From: JBBSVE01 sp038233815
GTDB taxonomy: Bacteria > Pseudomonadota > Alphaproteobacteria > Rhodobacterales > Rhodobacteraceae
Length of the DNA stretch: 32,434 bases
NCBI GenBank assembly: GCA_038233815.1
Contig: JBBSVE010000015.1
Location: forward strand, 1 to 32,434
Direction: 5' to 3'
Shown piece by piece: positions 1-7,410 of the stretch. The notes beneath the pieces were generated by a model. That model had not been told where the DNA came from, ran no database searches, and saw only the letters and a list, made by a program, of their open reading frames with translations. The first letter of the stretch is position 1, and each line of letters opens with the position of its first letter. The translations under genes were made by a program, and so were the position numbers.

Positions 1-674
1 CCCAGCGCCATCTCGTCGTTGCCGGAGATCACGCCCTGGATGTCGGGATTGGCCTGCATCAGGGACTGCATCTTGGTGTTGCCCTGCGTGCGGTCCCAGT
101 TCGCCACCTCCTTGCCGACCTGCTTCAGGTCGGGATACTGGCTCAGCACCGTCTCATATCCGTTCGACCGCGTGGCCGCATTGTTGTCGGAGGGCGCGCC
201 GAAAAGCTCGACGTAGTTGCCCTTCTCGCCCATCGCTTCGACCCACTGCTGCGCGCCCAGTGCCGCCCCCTGCGCGTTGTTGGACACGAGCTGCGCCTTG
301 GCGAGCCCTTCCTTGTTGATCTCGGCATTGACGAGGATCACCGGAATGCCCGCATCGACCGCCTTCTGCACCGCTCCGATGGAGCCGTCCGCGTTCGCCG
401 GATCGAGGATGATGGCTTTCGATTTGTTGGTGATCGCGGTGTCGATCAGGGTCGATTCCTTGTTCGTGTCACCGGTATGGGCGGCGACGACGGCGGTGTA
501 GCCCATCCCCTCGGCGGTCTTCTTGGCGACCTCGCCTTCGGTGAACCAGTAGGGATTGGCCGGGTCGTTGACGATGATCGTCATCAGGCCCTTGTCCTGC
601 GCGGATGCGACGCCCGCCAGAAGCGGTGCCAGTGCGATGCCTGCCAGAAGGGCGCGGCGGGTGGTTTTCAGCAT
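1..674 (-). CDS. eryG: Sugar/polyol ABC transporter substrate-binding protein, 3' end cut by window edge
   Basis: Periplasmic binding protein of the Peripla_BP_4 (ribose-binding) type, probably delivering erythritol to the permease encoded just upstream. The start at 674 is preceded by a purine-rich ribosome site (GGGGAGAGAG). The first ~26 residues are a typical Sec signal peptide: MLKTTRRALL, a hydrophobic core, then ASAQ. The mature protein opens with a periplasmic-fold strand (TIIVNDPANPYW), followed by DTAITNKSKAIILDPAN and GIPVILVNAE. About 224 residues are visible; the family is usually 310-330, so roughly the last third lies left of position 1. It is the last visible gene of the leftward transporter operon, 59 bp after the permease. 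The erythritol assignment is inferred from the divergent eryABC genes; ribose-like or other tetritol substrates remain possible. Confidence 0.85.
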   Translation of the reverse strand, partial: MLKTTRRALLAGIALAPLLAGVASAQDKGLMTIIVNDPANPYWFTEGEVAKKTAEGMGYTAVVAAHTGDTNKESTLIDTAITNKSKAIILDPANADGSIGAVQKAVDAGIPVILVNAEINKEGLAKAQLVSNNAQGAALGAQQWVEAMGEKGNYVELFGAPSDNNAATRSNGYETVLSQYPDLKQVGKEVANWDRTQGNTKMQSLMQANPDIQGVISGNDEMAL

Positions 675-733
675 GTCTCTCTCCCCTTGATTGAATGGTG
701 CGCCGGTTGCCCGACGGTCTTGTCCCGCTCCGG

Positions 734-1801
734 TCAGCTTGGCGTGACCGGTGCGGGAGATGGCGGTGTCCCGCTGCCCGCGGGCGCCGTCTTGGCTCGA
801 CCGGAATACTGGATCGAATTGAGCAGTACGGCCAGCACGATCACCGCCCCGGTGAACACCGTCTGCCAGTAGGAGGATACGCCCACGATAACCAGCCCGT
901 CCGACAGAAAGCCGATCACGAAGGCGCCCAGAAGCGTGCCCCGGACCGTGCCCCGCCCGCCGGTCAGCGCCGCACCGCCCACGACGACCGCGGCGATGGC
1001 CGTCAGCTCGTAGGTCGTGCCAGCCGTCGGTCCGGCGGAGGTGAGCTGCGACGACAGCACCAGCCCCGCAATCGCCGCACAGACGCCCGACAGGACATAG
1101 ACCGTGATCGTGGTGAACGGGACCGGAACGCCCGAAAGCTCCGCCGCGCGCGCGTTGCCGCCCGTGGCATAGACCCAGCGACCGAACGCGCTCCGGCTCA
1201 GCATGACGCTGGCTGTCAGCGCCACGACGACGAGAATCACCACGCCGATGGGCACGTCGAAGAGGCGGTTGAAGCCGAGCCAGCGAAACCCGGTATTGCC
1301 AAGGTCCACGTCGCCAGAAAGGTTGTTGAAGGTCAGCCCGTTGGTCATCAAAAGCGCCACGCCCCGCGCGACATAAAGGACGCCCAGCGTCGCCACGAAG
1401 GCGGGCACCTTGAACCATGCGATCAGCGCACCGTTGATGAATCCCACGAATGCGCCCAGTGCGCAGGTCAGGATCACCACCACCCAGACCGGAGGATAGA
1501 GAATGACCCCCAGCGCATCGACCGTGACACCCTGCATGAGATATCCCGCGACCACCCCCGACAGCCCGAGCGTGGAGCCGACGGACAGGTCGATCCCGCC
1601 GGTCAGGATTACGACCAGCATCCCGACCGCCAGCAGCCCGAAGATCGCCACGTGGCTCGACATGGTGAGAAAGTTCGAAACGCTGAAATAGAACGGCGAC
1701 AGCAGCGAGAACACGACGATGATCGCGATCAGCGCAAAGAACGCGCGGCCCTCCAGCAGCAGCCGCCCGATGTCGAACCCGCCGTCTTGTTTCACGCTCA
1801 T
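734..1801 (-). CDS. eryF: Sugar/polyol ABC transporter permease
   Basis: Inner-membrane permease of the BPD_transp_2 (RbsC-like) family, about 355 residues. Its hydrophobic segments include FFALIAIIVVFSLLSPFYF, the VAIFGLLAVGMLVVILTGGIDLSVG region characteristic of sugar permeases, and later segments AFVIGFLSDGLVIVG and VFTGAVIVLAVLLN. The start at 1801 (MSVKQDGG) is chosen because the 10 bp separating it from the ATPase stop contain GGAGGCGGGG, a clear ribosome binding site; a longer in-frame N-terminus would overlap the ATPase gene. The C-terminus is a short Pro/Ala/Ser-rich tail. It sits between the ATPase and binding-protein genes and should form the channel of the same importer. Substrate identity (erythritol) comes from context only. 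Confidence 0.88.
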   Translation of the reverse strand: MSVKQDGGFDIGRLLLEGRAFFALIAIIVVFSLLSPFYFSVSNFLTMSSHVAIFGLLAVGMLVVILTGGIDLSVGSTLGLSGVVAGYLMQGVTVDALGVILYPPVWVVVILTCALGAFVGFINGALIAWFKVPAFVATLGVLYVARGVALLMTNGLTFNNLSGDVDLGNTGFRWLGFNRLFDVPIGVVILVVVALTASVMLSRSAFGRWVYATGGNARAAELSGVPVPFTTITVYVLSGVCAAIAGLVLSSQLTSAGPTAGTTYELTAIAAVVVGGAALTGGRGTVRGTLLGAFVIGFLSDGLVIVGVSSYWQTVFTGAVIVLAVLLNSIQYSGRAKTAPAGSGTPPSPAPVTPS

Positions 1802-1811
1802 CCCCGCCTCC

Positions 1812-3344
1812 TCAATGCGACACCGACTCGCCCGAGGCGGCCATGATCGCGTCTTTTGTCGCATCCGGCCCGAACTCGGCTGAGATCCGACCCCGCCGCA
1901 TCACGACGATCCGGTGCGCGACGGAGAGACACTCGCCCACTTCGGAGGTGGAGAAGATCACCGCCAGCCCTTCGCGCGCCCGCTCCGCAAGAAGACGGAA
2001 CACCTCCGCTTTCGCGCCGACGTCGATGCCGCGGCTCGGCTCGTCCAGCAGCAGGACGCGCGGATCGGTGGCCAGCATCTTGCCGATCACGACCTTCTGC
2101 TGATTGCCGCCAGAAAGCGAGCCGATGGCGGCGTCGCCCCCTGAGGTCTTAACGGTGACACGTTCGATCGACCGATCCACCAGCACCTTTTCTCGCGCGG
2201 GGGAGGTGAAGAGCCCGGTCACGAACGCGCCGATGCTGGCCAGCGACAGGTTCTCCCCCACGCTCATTGTCTGCACCAGCCCGTCACGCTGCCGGTCCTC
2301 CGGCACGAGGGCCAGCCCGGACGCGATCCGCTCTGCAATCGACAGGCGCGACACGTCGCGGCCAGCAAACAGCACCCGGCCGCCGTCGAGCCGCGTCCGG
2401 CCCGCGACCGCCTCCAGGAGTTCCGTCCGGCCCGCACCCATCAGCCCGTAGACGCAGACGATCTCCCCCTCCCGCACCGACAGCGACAGATGATCGACCG
2501 CGGCATGGCCCGACGGCTCCGTCACCACGGCATCCTCGATGGACAGCGCCACCGGACCCATGGCGTAGCCGGTGGGCGGGCGGCCCAGATCGAAATTCTC
2601 GCCCACCATGTTGCGCACGATCCATTCCAGATCGATCTCCGCCCGCGGTGCCTTTGCGGTCATCGCCCCATCGCGCAGAACCACGGCATGGTCGGTGATC
2701 TGGAGCGCCTCCTCCAGATGATGCGAAATATAGACAATGGAGACGCCCTTCGCGGTCAGGTCGCGGATAACCTTGAAGAGCACCTCCACCTCGGACGCCG
2801 AAAGCGCCGAGGTCGGCTCGTCCATGATCAGGATGCGGCTATTGACCGACAGCGCCCGCGCAATCTCCACAATCTGCTGCTGGCCGAGGCGCAGATCCTC
2901 CACCGGGGTCGCGGGGTCGATATCCTCCTCCAGATCGCGCATCAACGCCCGGGTGCGGCGCGCTTCTTCAGCGAAATCGACGCCGGTAAGGGTGCGGATC
3001 TCGCGTCCCATGAAAACATTGTCGCGCACCGACATGTTGGGCGCGAGGCTCAGTTCCTGATGGATGATGGAAATGCCCCGCGCGCTTGCGTCAGCAGCGG
3101 AGGCGAAACGCACCGGTGCGCCGTCGAGCAGGATCTGGCCGCTGGTCGGGATCACGACGCCCGACAGGATCTTCATCAGCGTCGACTTTCCGGCCCCGTT
3201 CTCGCCGAACAAGGTCGTCACCTCGCCCCGGCGGATGTCGAAATCCACGCCCTTGAGGGCATGGACCGAACCGTAGGACTTCGCGATATTGCGCGCCGAA
3301 AGCACGATGTGGCCCTCGACCCTCTGGGCGGGAGCCGCGTTCAT
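1812..3344 (-). CDS. eryE: Sugar/polyol ABC transporter ATPase with two nucleotide-binding domains
   Basis: A 510-residue fused ATPase of the RbsA/MglA class that powers the adjacent permease. The N-terminal domain has Walker A GENGAGKST at about residues 47-55, signature LRLGQQQ and Walker B ILIMDEPTSALS. The C-terminal domain has a degenerate Walker A (GLMGAGRTE), which is usual for this class, then SGGNQQKVVIGK and VLLLDEPSRGID. The start at 3344 gives MNAAPAQRVEG, and its ATG overlaps the TGA of the DUF2291 gene as ATGA, indicating translational coupling; an upstream in-frame start would overlap that gene further. It is the second gene of the leftward operon. The name eryE follows the Rhizobium transporter and rests on the neighbouring eryABC. 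Confidence 0.9.
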   Translation of the reverse strand: MNAAPAQRVEGHIVLSARNIAKSYGSVHALKGVDFDIRRGEVTTLFGENGAGKSTLMKILSGVVIPTSGQILLDGAPVRFASAADASARGISIIHQELSLAPNMSVRDNVFMGREIRTLTGVDFAEEARRTRALMRDLEEDIDPATPVEDLRLGQQQIVEIARALSVNSRILIMDEPTSALSASEVEVLFKVIRDLTAKGVSIVYISHHLEEALQITDHAVVLRDGAMTAKAPRAEIDLEWIVRNMVGENFDLGRPPTGYAMGPVALSIEDAVVTEPSGHAAVDHLSLSVREGEIVCVYGLMGAGRTELLEAVAGRTRLDGGRVLFAGRDVSRLSIAERIASGLALVPEDRQRDGLVQTMSVGENLSLASIGAFVTGLFTSPAREKVLVDRSIERVTVKTSGGDAAIGSLSGGNQQKVVIGKMLATDPRVLLLDEPSRGIDVGAKAEVFRLLAERAREGLAVIFSTSEVGECLSVAHRIVVMRRGRISAEFGPDATKDAIMAASGESVSH

Positions 3345-4006
3345 TTGACGTCCAGCACGACCGGGGTGACAAGCCAAGCCTTCGGATTGATGAGGCGGAA
3401 GACGCCTACGACGCTCACCGTCTTGCCGGTCAGTGTGTCGCGATCCAGATCGTGCAAAACCTCGATCTTCATCTCATTGTTGAGCGCGGACCCCGCGTCC
3501 TGATACTCGATCTGGTTGGTGAATTGCCCAAAGCTCACGGTGCCCGTCGCATCGCGCAGTTCGGTTCCGTTGATCGCCGGACCGGACTGGATGCGGATCA
3601 GGGGGCCGTCGGCCAGACCATCCACCGCCACGGCGAAGAGGCTCGACTTGCGCTCGCCCACGGTGCCGGTGAAGGACACAGCGAACACCGGCCCGACGCC
3701 GCCCGGGGTGCCGTATTGCGCGATTGCCGCGTCCTTGTCCGCGGCGATGGCCTTGGCGAGGGTGACCGCATCCACGGCCTTTGCCACGATCGCGTCGCGA
3801 ATTTTCGGATAGGTCTCCGCCCCGTAGGTCTCGGGCGAAAAGGCCGCCTGCCGTGCATCGAGGGCGGAGCCGATCCGTACGACCTTCGTGTCCCACGCCA
3901 TCAGTGCCACGACGACAGCGAGCAGCGCCAGACCGCCGATGCGCCCAAGGCGGCGCGGCGCCCGACGCGCGCCCGCGTCGACGCCTGCGGGGTCCGAAAC
4001 GCTCAT
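3341..4006 (-). CDS. DUF2291 family membrane-anchored protein, first gene of the transporter operon
   Basis: About 221 residues. A positively charged N-terminus (ARRAPRRLGRIGG) leads into one hydrophobic anchor (LALLAVVVALMAW), followed by a periplasmic domain with DTKVVRIGS, NGTELRDATG, SFGQFTNQIEYQDAG and the C-terminal GVFRLINPKAWLVTPV, which are recognisable DUF2291 features. The biochemical role of this family is unknown. It recurs as the first gene of certain sugar or polyol ABC importer operons, including rhizobial erythritol loci, so an accessory role in uptake is likely. The start at 4006 (MSVSDPAG) gives a sensible membrane-anchor topology; an upstream in-frame start at 4111 would add an arginine-rich stretch without support. 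Its stop overlaps the ATPase start. Confidence 0.8.
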   Translation of the reverse strand: MSVSDPAGVDAGARRAPRRLGRIGGLALLAVVVALMAWDTKVVRIGSALDARQAAFSPETYGAETYPKIRDAIVAKAVDAVTLAKAIAADKDAAIAQYGTPGGVGPVFAVSFTGTVGERKSSLFAVAVDGLADGPLIRIQSGPAINGTELRDATGTVSFGQFTNQIEYQDAGSALNNEMKIEVLHDLDRDTLTGKTVSVVGVFRLINPKAWLVTPVVLDVK

Positions 4007-4112
4007 GCGCGCCGCCCTGGGTGGGCAGTGGCGGTGCGCGCATGCGTAGGGCGATTCCGATCGTTCAGGTGGGTCAAGACGGCATCTCCATGTCGACGCA
4101 CGACTGCGCAAT

Positions 4113-4127
4113 GGCGCGTGACGCGCC
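4113..4127. promoter_or_regulatory. Perfect 15-bp palindrome, candidate operator
   Basis: GGCGCGT-G-ACGCGCC is a perfect 7-bp inverted repeat with one central base. It lies just downstream of the predicted -10 of the leftward promoter, where a bound repressor would block initiation of the transporter operon. Function is inferred from symmetry and position only. The GC-rich background makes chance palindromes more likely than usual. Confidence 0.4.
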
Positions 4128-4135
4128 GGAGAACC

Positions 4136-4164
4136 ATCCTGTTGAGTGCCCGCTGGCCTGTCAA
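4136..4164 (-). promoter_or_regulatory. Candidate leftward promoter for DUF2291-eryEFG
   Basis: On the minus strand TTGACA (4164-4159) is a perfect -35 hexamer. A 17-bp spacer follows, then CAGGAT (4141-4136), a weak -10. It would start transcription about 125 bp upstream of the DUF2291 start codon. The -35 and spacing are good, the -10 matches three of six. Confidence 0.4.
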
Positions 4165-4229
4165 TGCCCCGACCTTACCCGGTGCCGGCTCCTTGCCGTC
4201 ACTTGGGTCCCCGGCACGCGCGCATTGCC

Positions 4230-4258
4230 TTGACAAACCGCCGCCGGGTCAGGACTCC
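4230..4258 (+). promoter_or_regulatory. Candidate rightward promoter for eryABC
   Basis: TTGACA at 4230-4235 is a perfect -35 hexamer facing eryA. No good -10 follows at 17 bp (GACTCC at 4253-4258), so either the promoter needs activation or the hexamer is coincidental. A transcript starting near 4265 would have a very short leader before the small ORF and eryA. Confidence 0.3.
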
Positions 4259-4265
4259 TTGGCCC

Positions 4266-4316
4266 ATGAAGGACAATCCCGGTCAAATCGGTCCAGCCTT
4301 AACGGTCTTCGCGTGA
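4266..4316 (+). CDS. Possible 16-residue leader ORF overlapping the eryA start
   Basis: ATG at 4266 opens a 16-codon frame (MKDNPGQIGPALTVFA) ending in TGA at 4314-4316, which overlaps the GTG start of eryA as GTGA. An AGGA lies 11 bases upstream of the ATG, whereas the GTG itself has little ribosome-site sequence. It could couple translation into eryA. Equally it may be a chance frame; no family is recognisable at this size. Confidence 0.25.
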   Translation: MKDNPGQIGPALTVFA

Positions 4317-5896
4317 CCGCAGCGCCGCGCGGCGACATCCTGATCGGGATCGACGCGGGCACGTCCGTCCTGAAGGCGGTAGCGTTTGATCTTCAGGGGT
4401 GCCAGATCGCCGCGTCGGCGGTGCCGAACCGCTACGACACCGGCGCGGACGGCGCGGTCACGCAGTCGATGGACCGGACCTGGGCCGACTGCGCCTGCGC
4501 CCTGCGCGACCTGGGCGACCGGGTGGAGGGGCTTGCCGCGCGGACGGCGGCGCTCTCCGTCACCGGCCAAGGCGACGGCACCTGGCTTGTCGGGGCGGGG
4601 GATCGGCCGGTCGGGGATGCGTGGCTCTGGCTCGATGCGCGCGCGGCCCCGACGGTGGACCGGCTGGTGCGCGGCCCGATGGAGCGGCGTCGGTTCGAGG
4701 CGACGGGCACCGGGCTCAACACCTGCCAGCAAGGCGCGCAGATGGCCCACATGGCGCGCACGACGCCCGCGCTGCTGGAGCGCGCGGAGGTCGCGCTCCA
4801 TTGCAAGGACTGGCTCCACCTCAACCTCACCGGCGTCCGCGCGACCGATCCGTCGGAGGCGAGCTTCACCTTCGGCGATTTCCGCATCCGCGCCTATGAC
4901 GATCAGGTAATCGAGGCGCTGGGTCTGGCGCGCCACCGCCACCTCCTGCCGCCGATCGTCGACGGCACCCACACGACCCATCCCCTGACCGACGCGGCGG
5001 CGCGAGAGACGGGACTGCGCGCGGGCACGCCGGTCAGCCTCGGGTTCGTGGACATGGTGATGACCGCACTCGGCGCGGGGGTGCAGACCGGTGCGGCGGG
5101 GGTGGCGTGCTCCACCATCGGGTCGACCGGGGTGCACATGCGCGCGGTCCGGGATTGCGACGTCATACTGAACGCGCAGGGCACCGGCTATGTCATCGCC
5201 CTGCCCCTTCCCGGCCTCGTGACGCAGGTGCAGACCAACATGGCCGCGACGTTGAACCTCGACTGGATGCTGCGGCTCGCGTCAGACATGACGGCGGAGG
5301 CGGGGGTCACGCTGTTCCATGCCGATCTGGTGGCGCGGATCGACGGCTGGATGGCACGCAGCGTGCCGGGATCTCTGGTATACCTGCCCTACATCTCCGA
5401 TGCCGGTGAGCGCGGGCCCTTCGTCGATCCCCATGCCCGCGCGGGGTTTGTCGGGCTCACCGCCGGACACCGCTATCCCGACCTCGTGCGCGCGGTGGTC
5501 GAAGGGTTGGGCATGGCCGCGCGCGATTGCTACGCCGCGATGGGTGACATGCCGGGCGAGGTCCGTCTGACCGGCGGGGCGGCACGCTCCACAGCCCTGC
5601 GCACAGTTCTGGGGGCGGCCCTCGCGGCGCCCGTCAGCGTTTCCTCGCGTGCGGAGGCGGGGGCGGCCGGGGCCGCGATGATGGCCGCCGTCGCGATCGG
5701 CGCCTACGCCGACATGGACGCCTGTATCGCCGAGTGGGTGACGCCGCTTCTGGGCGCGCCGGAGCCGCCCGATGCCACGTTGACCGAGACCTATGACCGG
5801 CTCTTTGCGTCCTACGGTGCCGCCCGGCGGGCGCTGGTGCCGGTCTGGGCCGCAATGGCCGCATCCCGCGACGGCCATGAGGAGAGTGCGCCATGA
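4313..5896 (+). CDS. eryA: Erythritol kinase (FGGY family)
   Basis: ATP-dependent kinase phosphorylating erythritol, the first step of the Brucella/Rhizobium pathway. It has about 527 residues; the start is the GTG at 4313, giving MTAAPRGDILIGIDAGTS, because this places the FGGY phosphate-binding strand close to the N-terminus as in known EryA proteins. The N-terminal FGGY domain includes SVTGQGDGTWLVG and DAWLWLDARA, then FEATGTGLNTCQQG, all closely resembling EryA as remembered. The C-terminal domain has the hinge region SLGFVDMVMTALGAG and the adenosine motif VRLTGGAARS. The open frame extends upstream to 3452 through the divergent operon, but that part is not coding. Its TGA overlaps the eryB ATG (ATGA). 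Confidence 0.9.
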   Translation: MTAAPRGDILIGIDAGTSVLKAVAFDLQGCQIAASAVPNRYDTGADGAVTQSMDRTWADCACALRDLGDRVEGLAARTAALSVTGQGDGTWLVGAGDRPVGDAWLWLDARAAPTVDRLVRGPMERRRFEATGTGLNTCQQGAQMAHMARTTPALLERAEVALHCKDWLHLNLTGVRATDPSEASFTFGDFRIRAYDDQVIEALGLARHRHLLPPIVDGTHTTHPLTDAAARETGLRAGTPVSLGFVDMVMTALGAGVQTGAAGVACSTIGSTGVHMRAVRDCDVILNAQGTGYVIALPLPGLVTQVQTNMAATLNLDWMLRLASDMTAEAGVTLFHADLVARIDGWMARSVPGSLVYLPYISDAGERGPFVDPHARAGFVGLTAGHRYPDLVRAVVEGLGMAARDCYAAMGDMPGEVRLTGGAARSTALRTVLGAALAAPVSVSSRAEAGAAGAAMMAAVAIGAYADMDACIAEWVTPLLGAPEPPDATLTETYDRLFASYGAARRALVPVWAAMAASRDGHEESAP

Positions 5897-7410
5897 CTGA
5901 GATCAGAGAGGTCGATCTCTTCGTCATCGGCGGCGGCATCAACGGCGCCGGCATCGCACGGGACGCGGCCGGGCGCGGGCTGTCCGTGGTGCTCTGCGAA
6001 AAGGACGATCTGGCGGAGGGCACCTCGTCGCGCTCCGGCAAGCTGGTCCATGGCGGGTTGCGCTATCTCGAATATTACGAGTTCCGCCTTGTGCGGGAGG
6101 CGCTGATCGAGCGCGAGGTGCTGCTGTGCGCGGCCCCCCACATCATCTGGCCGATGCGCTTCGTGCTGCCCCATTCGCCGCAGGACCGACCGGCGTGGCT
6201 GGTGCGCCTCGGGCTCTTTCTCTACGACCATCTGGGCGGGCGGAAACGGCTGCCCGGCACCCGCGTTCTTGACCTGCGCCGCGCGCCGGAGGGTGCGCCG
6301 CTGCTTGACGCCTTCACCAAAGGGTTCGAATATTCCGACTGCTGGGTCGATGATGCGCGGCTCGTGGTGCTGAATGCCGTCGATGCGGCGGAACGCGGGG
6401 CGCTGGTCCTGACGCGCAGCCCCTGCACCTCCGCCCGGCGCGATGACGGGGCTTGGACCGTGACGGTGGACACGCCCGATGGCCCGCGTCTTTTCCGTGC
6501 GAAATGTCTGGTGAACGCGGCCGGGCCGTGGGTCACGGACGTGCTGACCCGCGTGGCGGGCACCAATTCGGCGCGCGGCGTGCGATTGGTCAAGGGCAGC
6601 CACATCATCGTGCCGAAGTTCTGGGACGGGCCGCACGCCTATCTTGTGCAGAACACCGACAAGCGGGTGATCTTCATCAACCCCTACGAGGGCGACAAGG
6701 CGCTGATCGGCACCACCGACATCCCGTGGGAGGGACGGGCGGAGGATGTCACCGCCTCCGACGCGGAGATCGACTATCTGCTGGCCGCGGTGAACCGCTA
6801 TTTCAAGGAAAAGCTGCGCCGCGAAGATGTGGTGGAGACCTACTCCGGCGTCCGGCCGCTGTTCGACGATGGCAAGGGCAACCCGTCGGCCGTGACGCGC
6901 GACTATGTCTTCGACCTCGACCAGACCGGGGGCGCGCCGATGCTCAACATCTTCGGCGGCAAGATCACCACCTACCGCGAACTGGCGGAGCGGGGGCTCC
7001 ACAAGCTGCGGGACGTGTTCCCCGAGATGGGCCCGGACTGGACCGACAGCGCCGCCCTGCCCGGCGGCGACATGCCGGATGCCGACTTCGATGCGTTCCG
7101 CGAGGCGCTGAAGGCGCGCTACCCCTGGATGCCGCAGGCGTTGCGGCATCATTACGGACGGGTCCACGGCACCCGCACAGCGATGATCGTGGGGGATGCG
7201 ACGTCGCTCGCCGGGCTTGGGCGGCATTTCGGCGGCACGCTGTATGAGGCGGAGGTGCGCTATCTCGTGGCGCACGAATGGGCGCAGACGGCGCAGGATG
7301 TGCTCTGGCGGCGCACCAAGCATCGGCTTGCGATGACCCCGGAGAAGCGCGCGGCGTTTGGCGACTGGTTCGATGCGACGTTTGCCAAGGTGGCCCCGCA
7401 ATGCCCCTGA
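5893..7410 (+). CDS. eryB: Erythritol phosphate dehydrogenase (FAD-dependent GlpD family)
   Basis: Oxidises L-erythritol-4-phosphate to L-3-tetrulose-4-phosphate, probably passing electrons to the quinone pool at the inner membrane as GlpD does. The protein has 505 residues. The dinucleotide-binding motif GGGINGAG at residues 13-20 is followed by GRGLSVVLCEKDDLAEGTSS and the GlpD-type KLVHGGLRYLE. Later motifs are VNAAGPWVTDV, KGSHIIVPKFW, GTTDIPWEG, FGGKITTYRELAE and a C-terminal DAO_C-like domain. The sequence alone could be read as glycerol-3-phosphate dehydrogenase; its place between eryA and eryC, with 4- and 10-bp overlaps, favours erythritol phosphate. Confidence 0.9.
   Translation: MTEIREVDLFVIGGGINGAGIARDAAGRGLSVVLCEKDDLAEGTSSRSGKLVHGGLRYLEYYEFRLVREALIEREVLLCAAPHIIWPMRFVLPHSPQDRPAWLVRLGLFLYDHLGGRKRLPGTRVLDLRRAPEGAPLLDAFTKGFEYSDCWVDDARLVVLNAVDAAERGALVLTRSPCTSARRDDGAWTVTVDTPDGPRLFRAKCLVNAAGPWVTDVLTRVAGTNSARGVRLVKGSHIIVPKFWDGPHAYLVQNTDKRVIFINPYEGDKALIGTTDIPWEGRAEDVTASDAEIDYLLAAVNRYFKEKLRREDVVETYSGVRPLFDDGKGNPSAVTRDYVFDLDQTGGAPMLNIFGGKITTYRELAERGLHKLRDVFPEMGPDWTDSAALPGGDMPDADFDAFREALKARYPWMPQALRHHYGRVHGTRTAMIVGDATSLAGLGRHFGGTLYEAEVRYLVAHEWAQTAQDVLWRRTKHRLAMTPEKRAAFGDWFDATFAKVAPQCP

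Larger units (their letters stand above)
4007..4312. promoter_or_regulatory. Divergent regulatory region between transporter and eryABC operons
   Basis: This 306-bp gap separates two head-to-head operons and contains no convincing full gene. It holds two outward-facing TTGACA hexamers (listed separately), a perfect 15-bp palindrome and a 16-codon ORF just before eryA. The layout fits joint control of uptake and catabolism by one regulator. In Brucella and Rhizobium the erythritol repressor is EryD, which is not encoded in this window. Regulatory assignment is inference from arrangement. Confidence 0.6.

Noticed and set aside
695..1846. A 383-codon plus-strand frame opposite the transporter permease
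   Set aside because: Composition is Arg/His/Gln-rich shadow sequence with no domain, while the minus strand is a clear permease.
3452..4312. N-terminal extension of the eryA open frame
   Set aside because: It runs through the divergent DUF2291 gene and the regulatory region; the FGGY N-terminal strand begins just after 4313.
5812..7401. A 529-codon minus-strand frame opposite eryB
   Set aside because: Shadow frame; eryB is complete on the plus strand with overlapping neighbours and FAD motifs.
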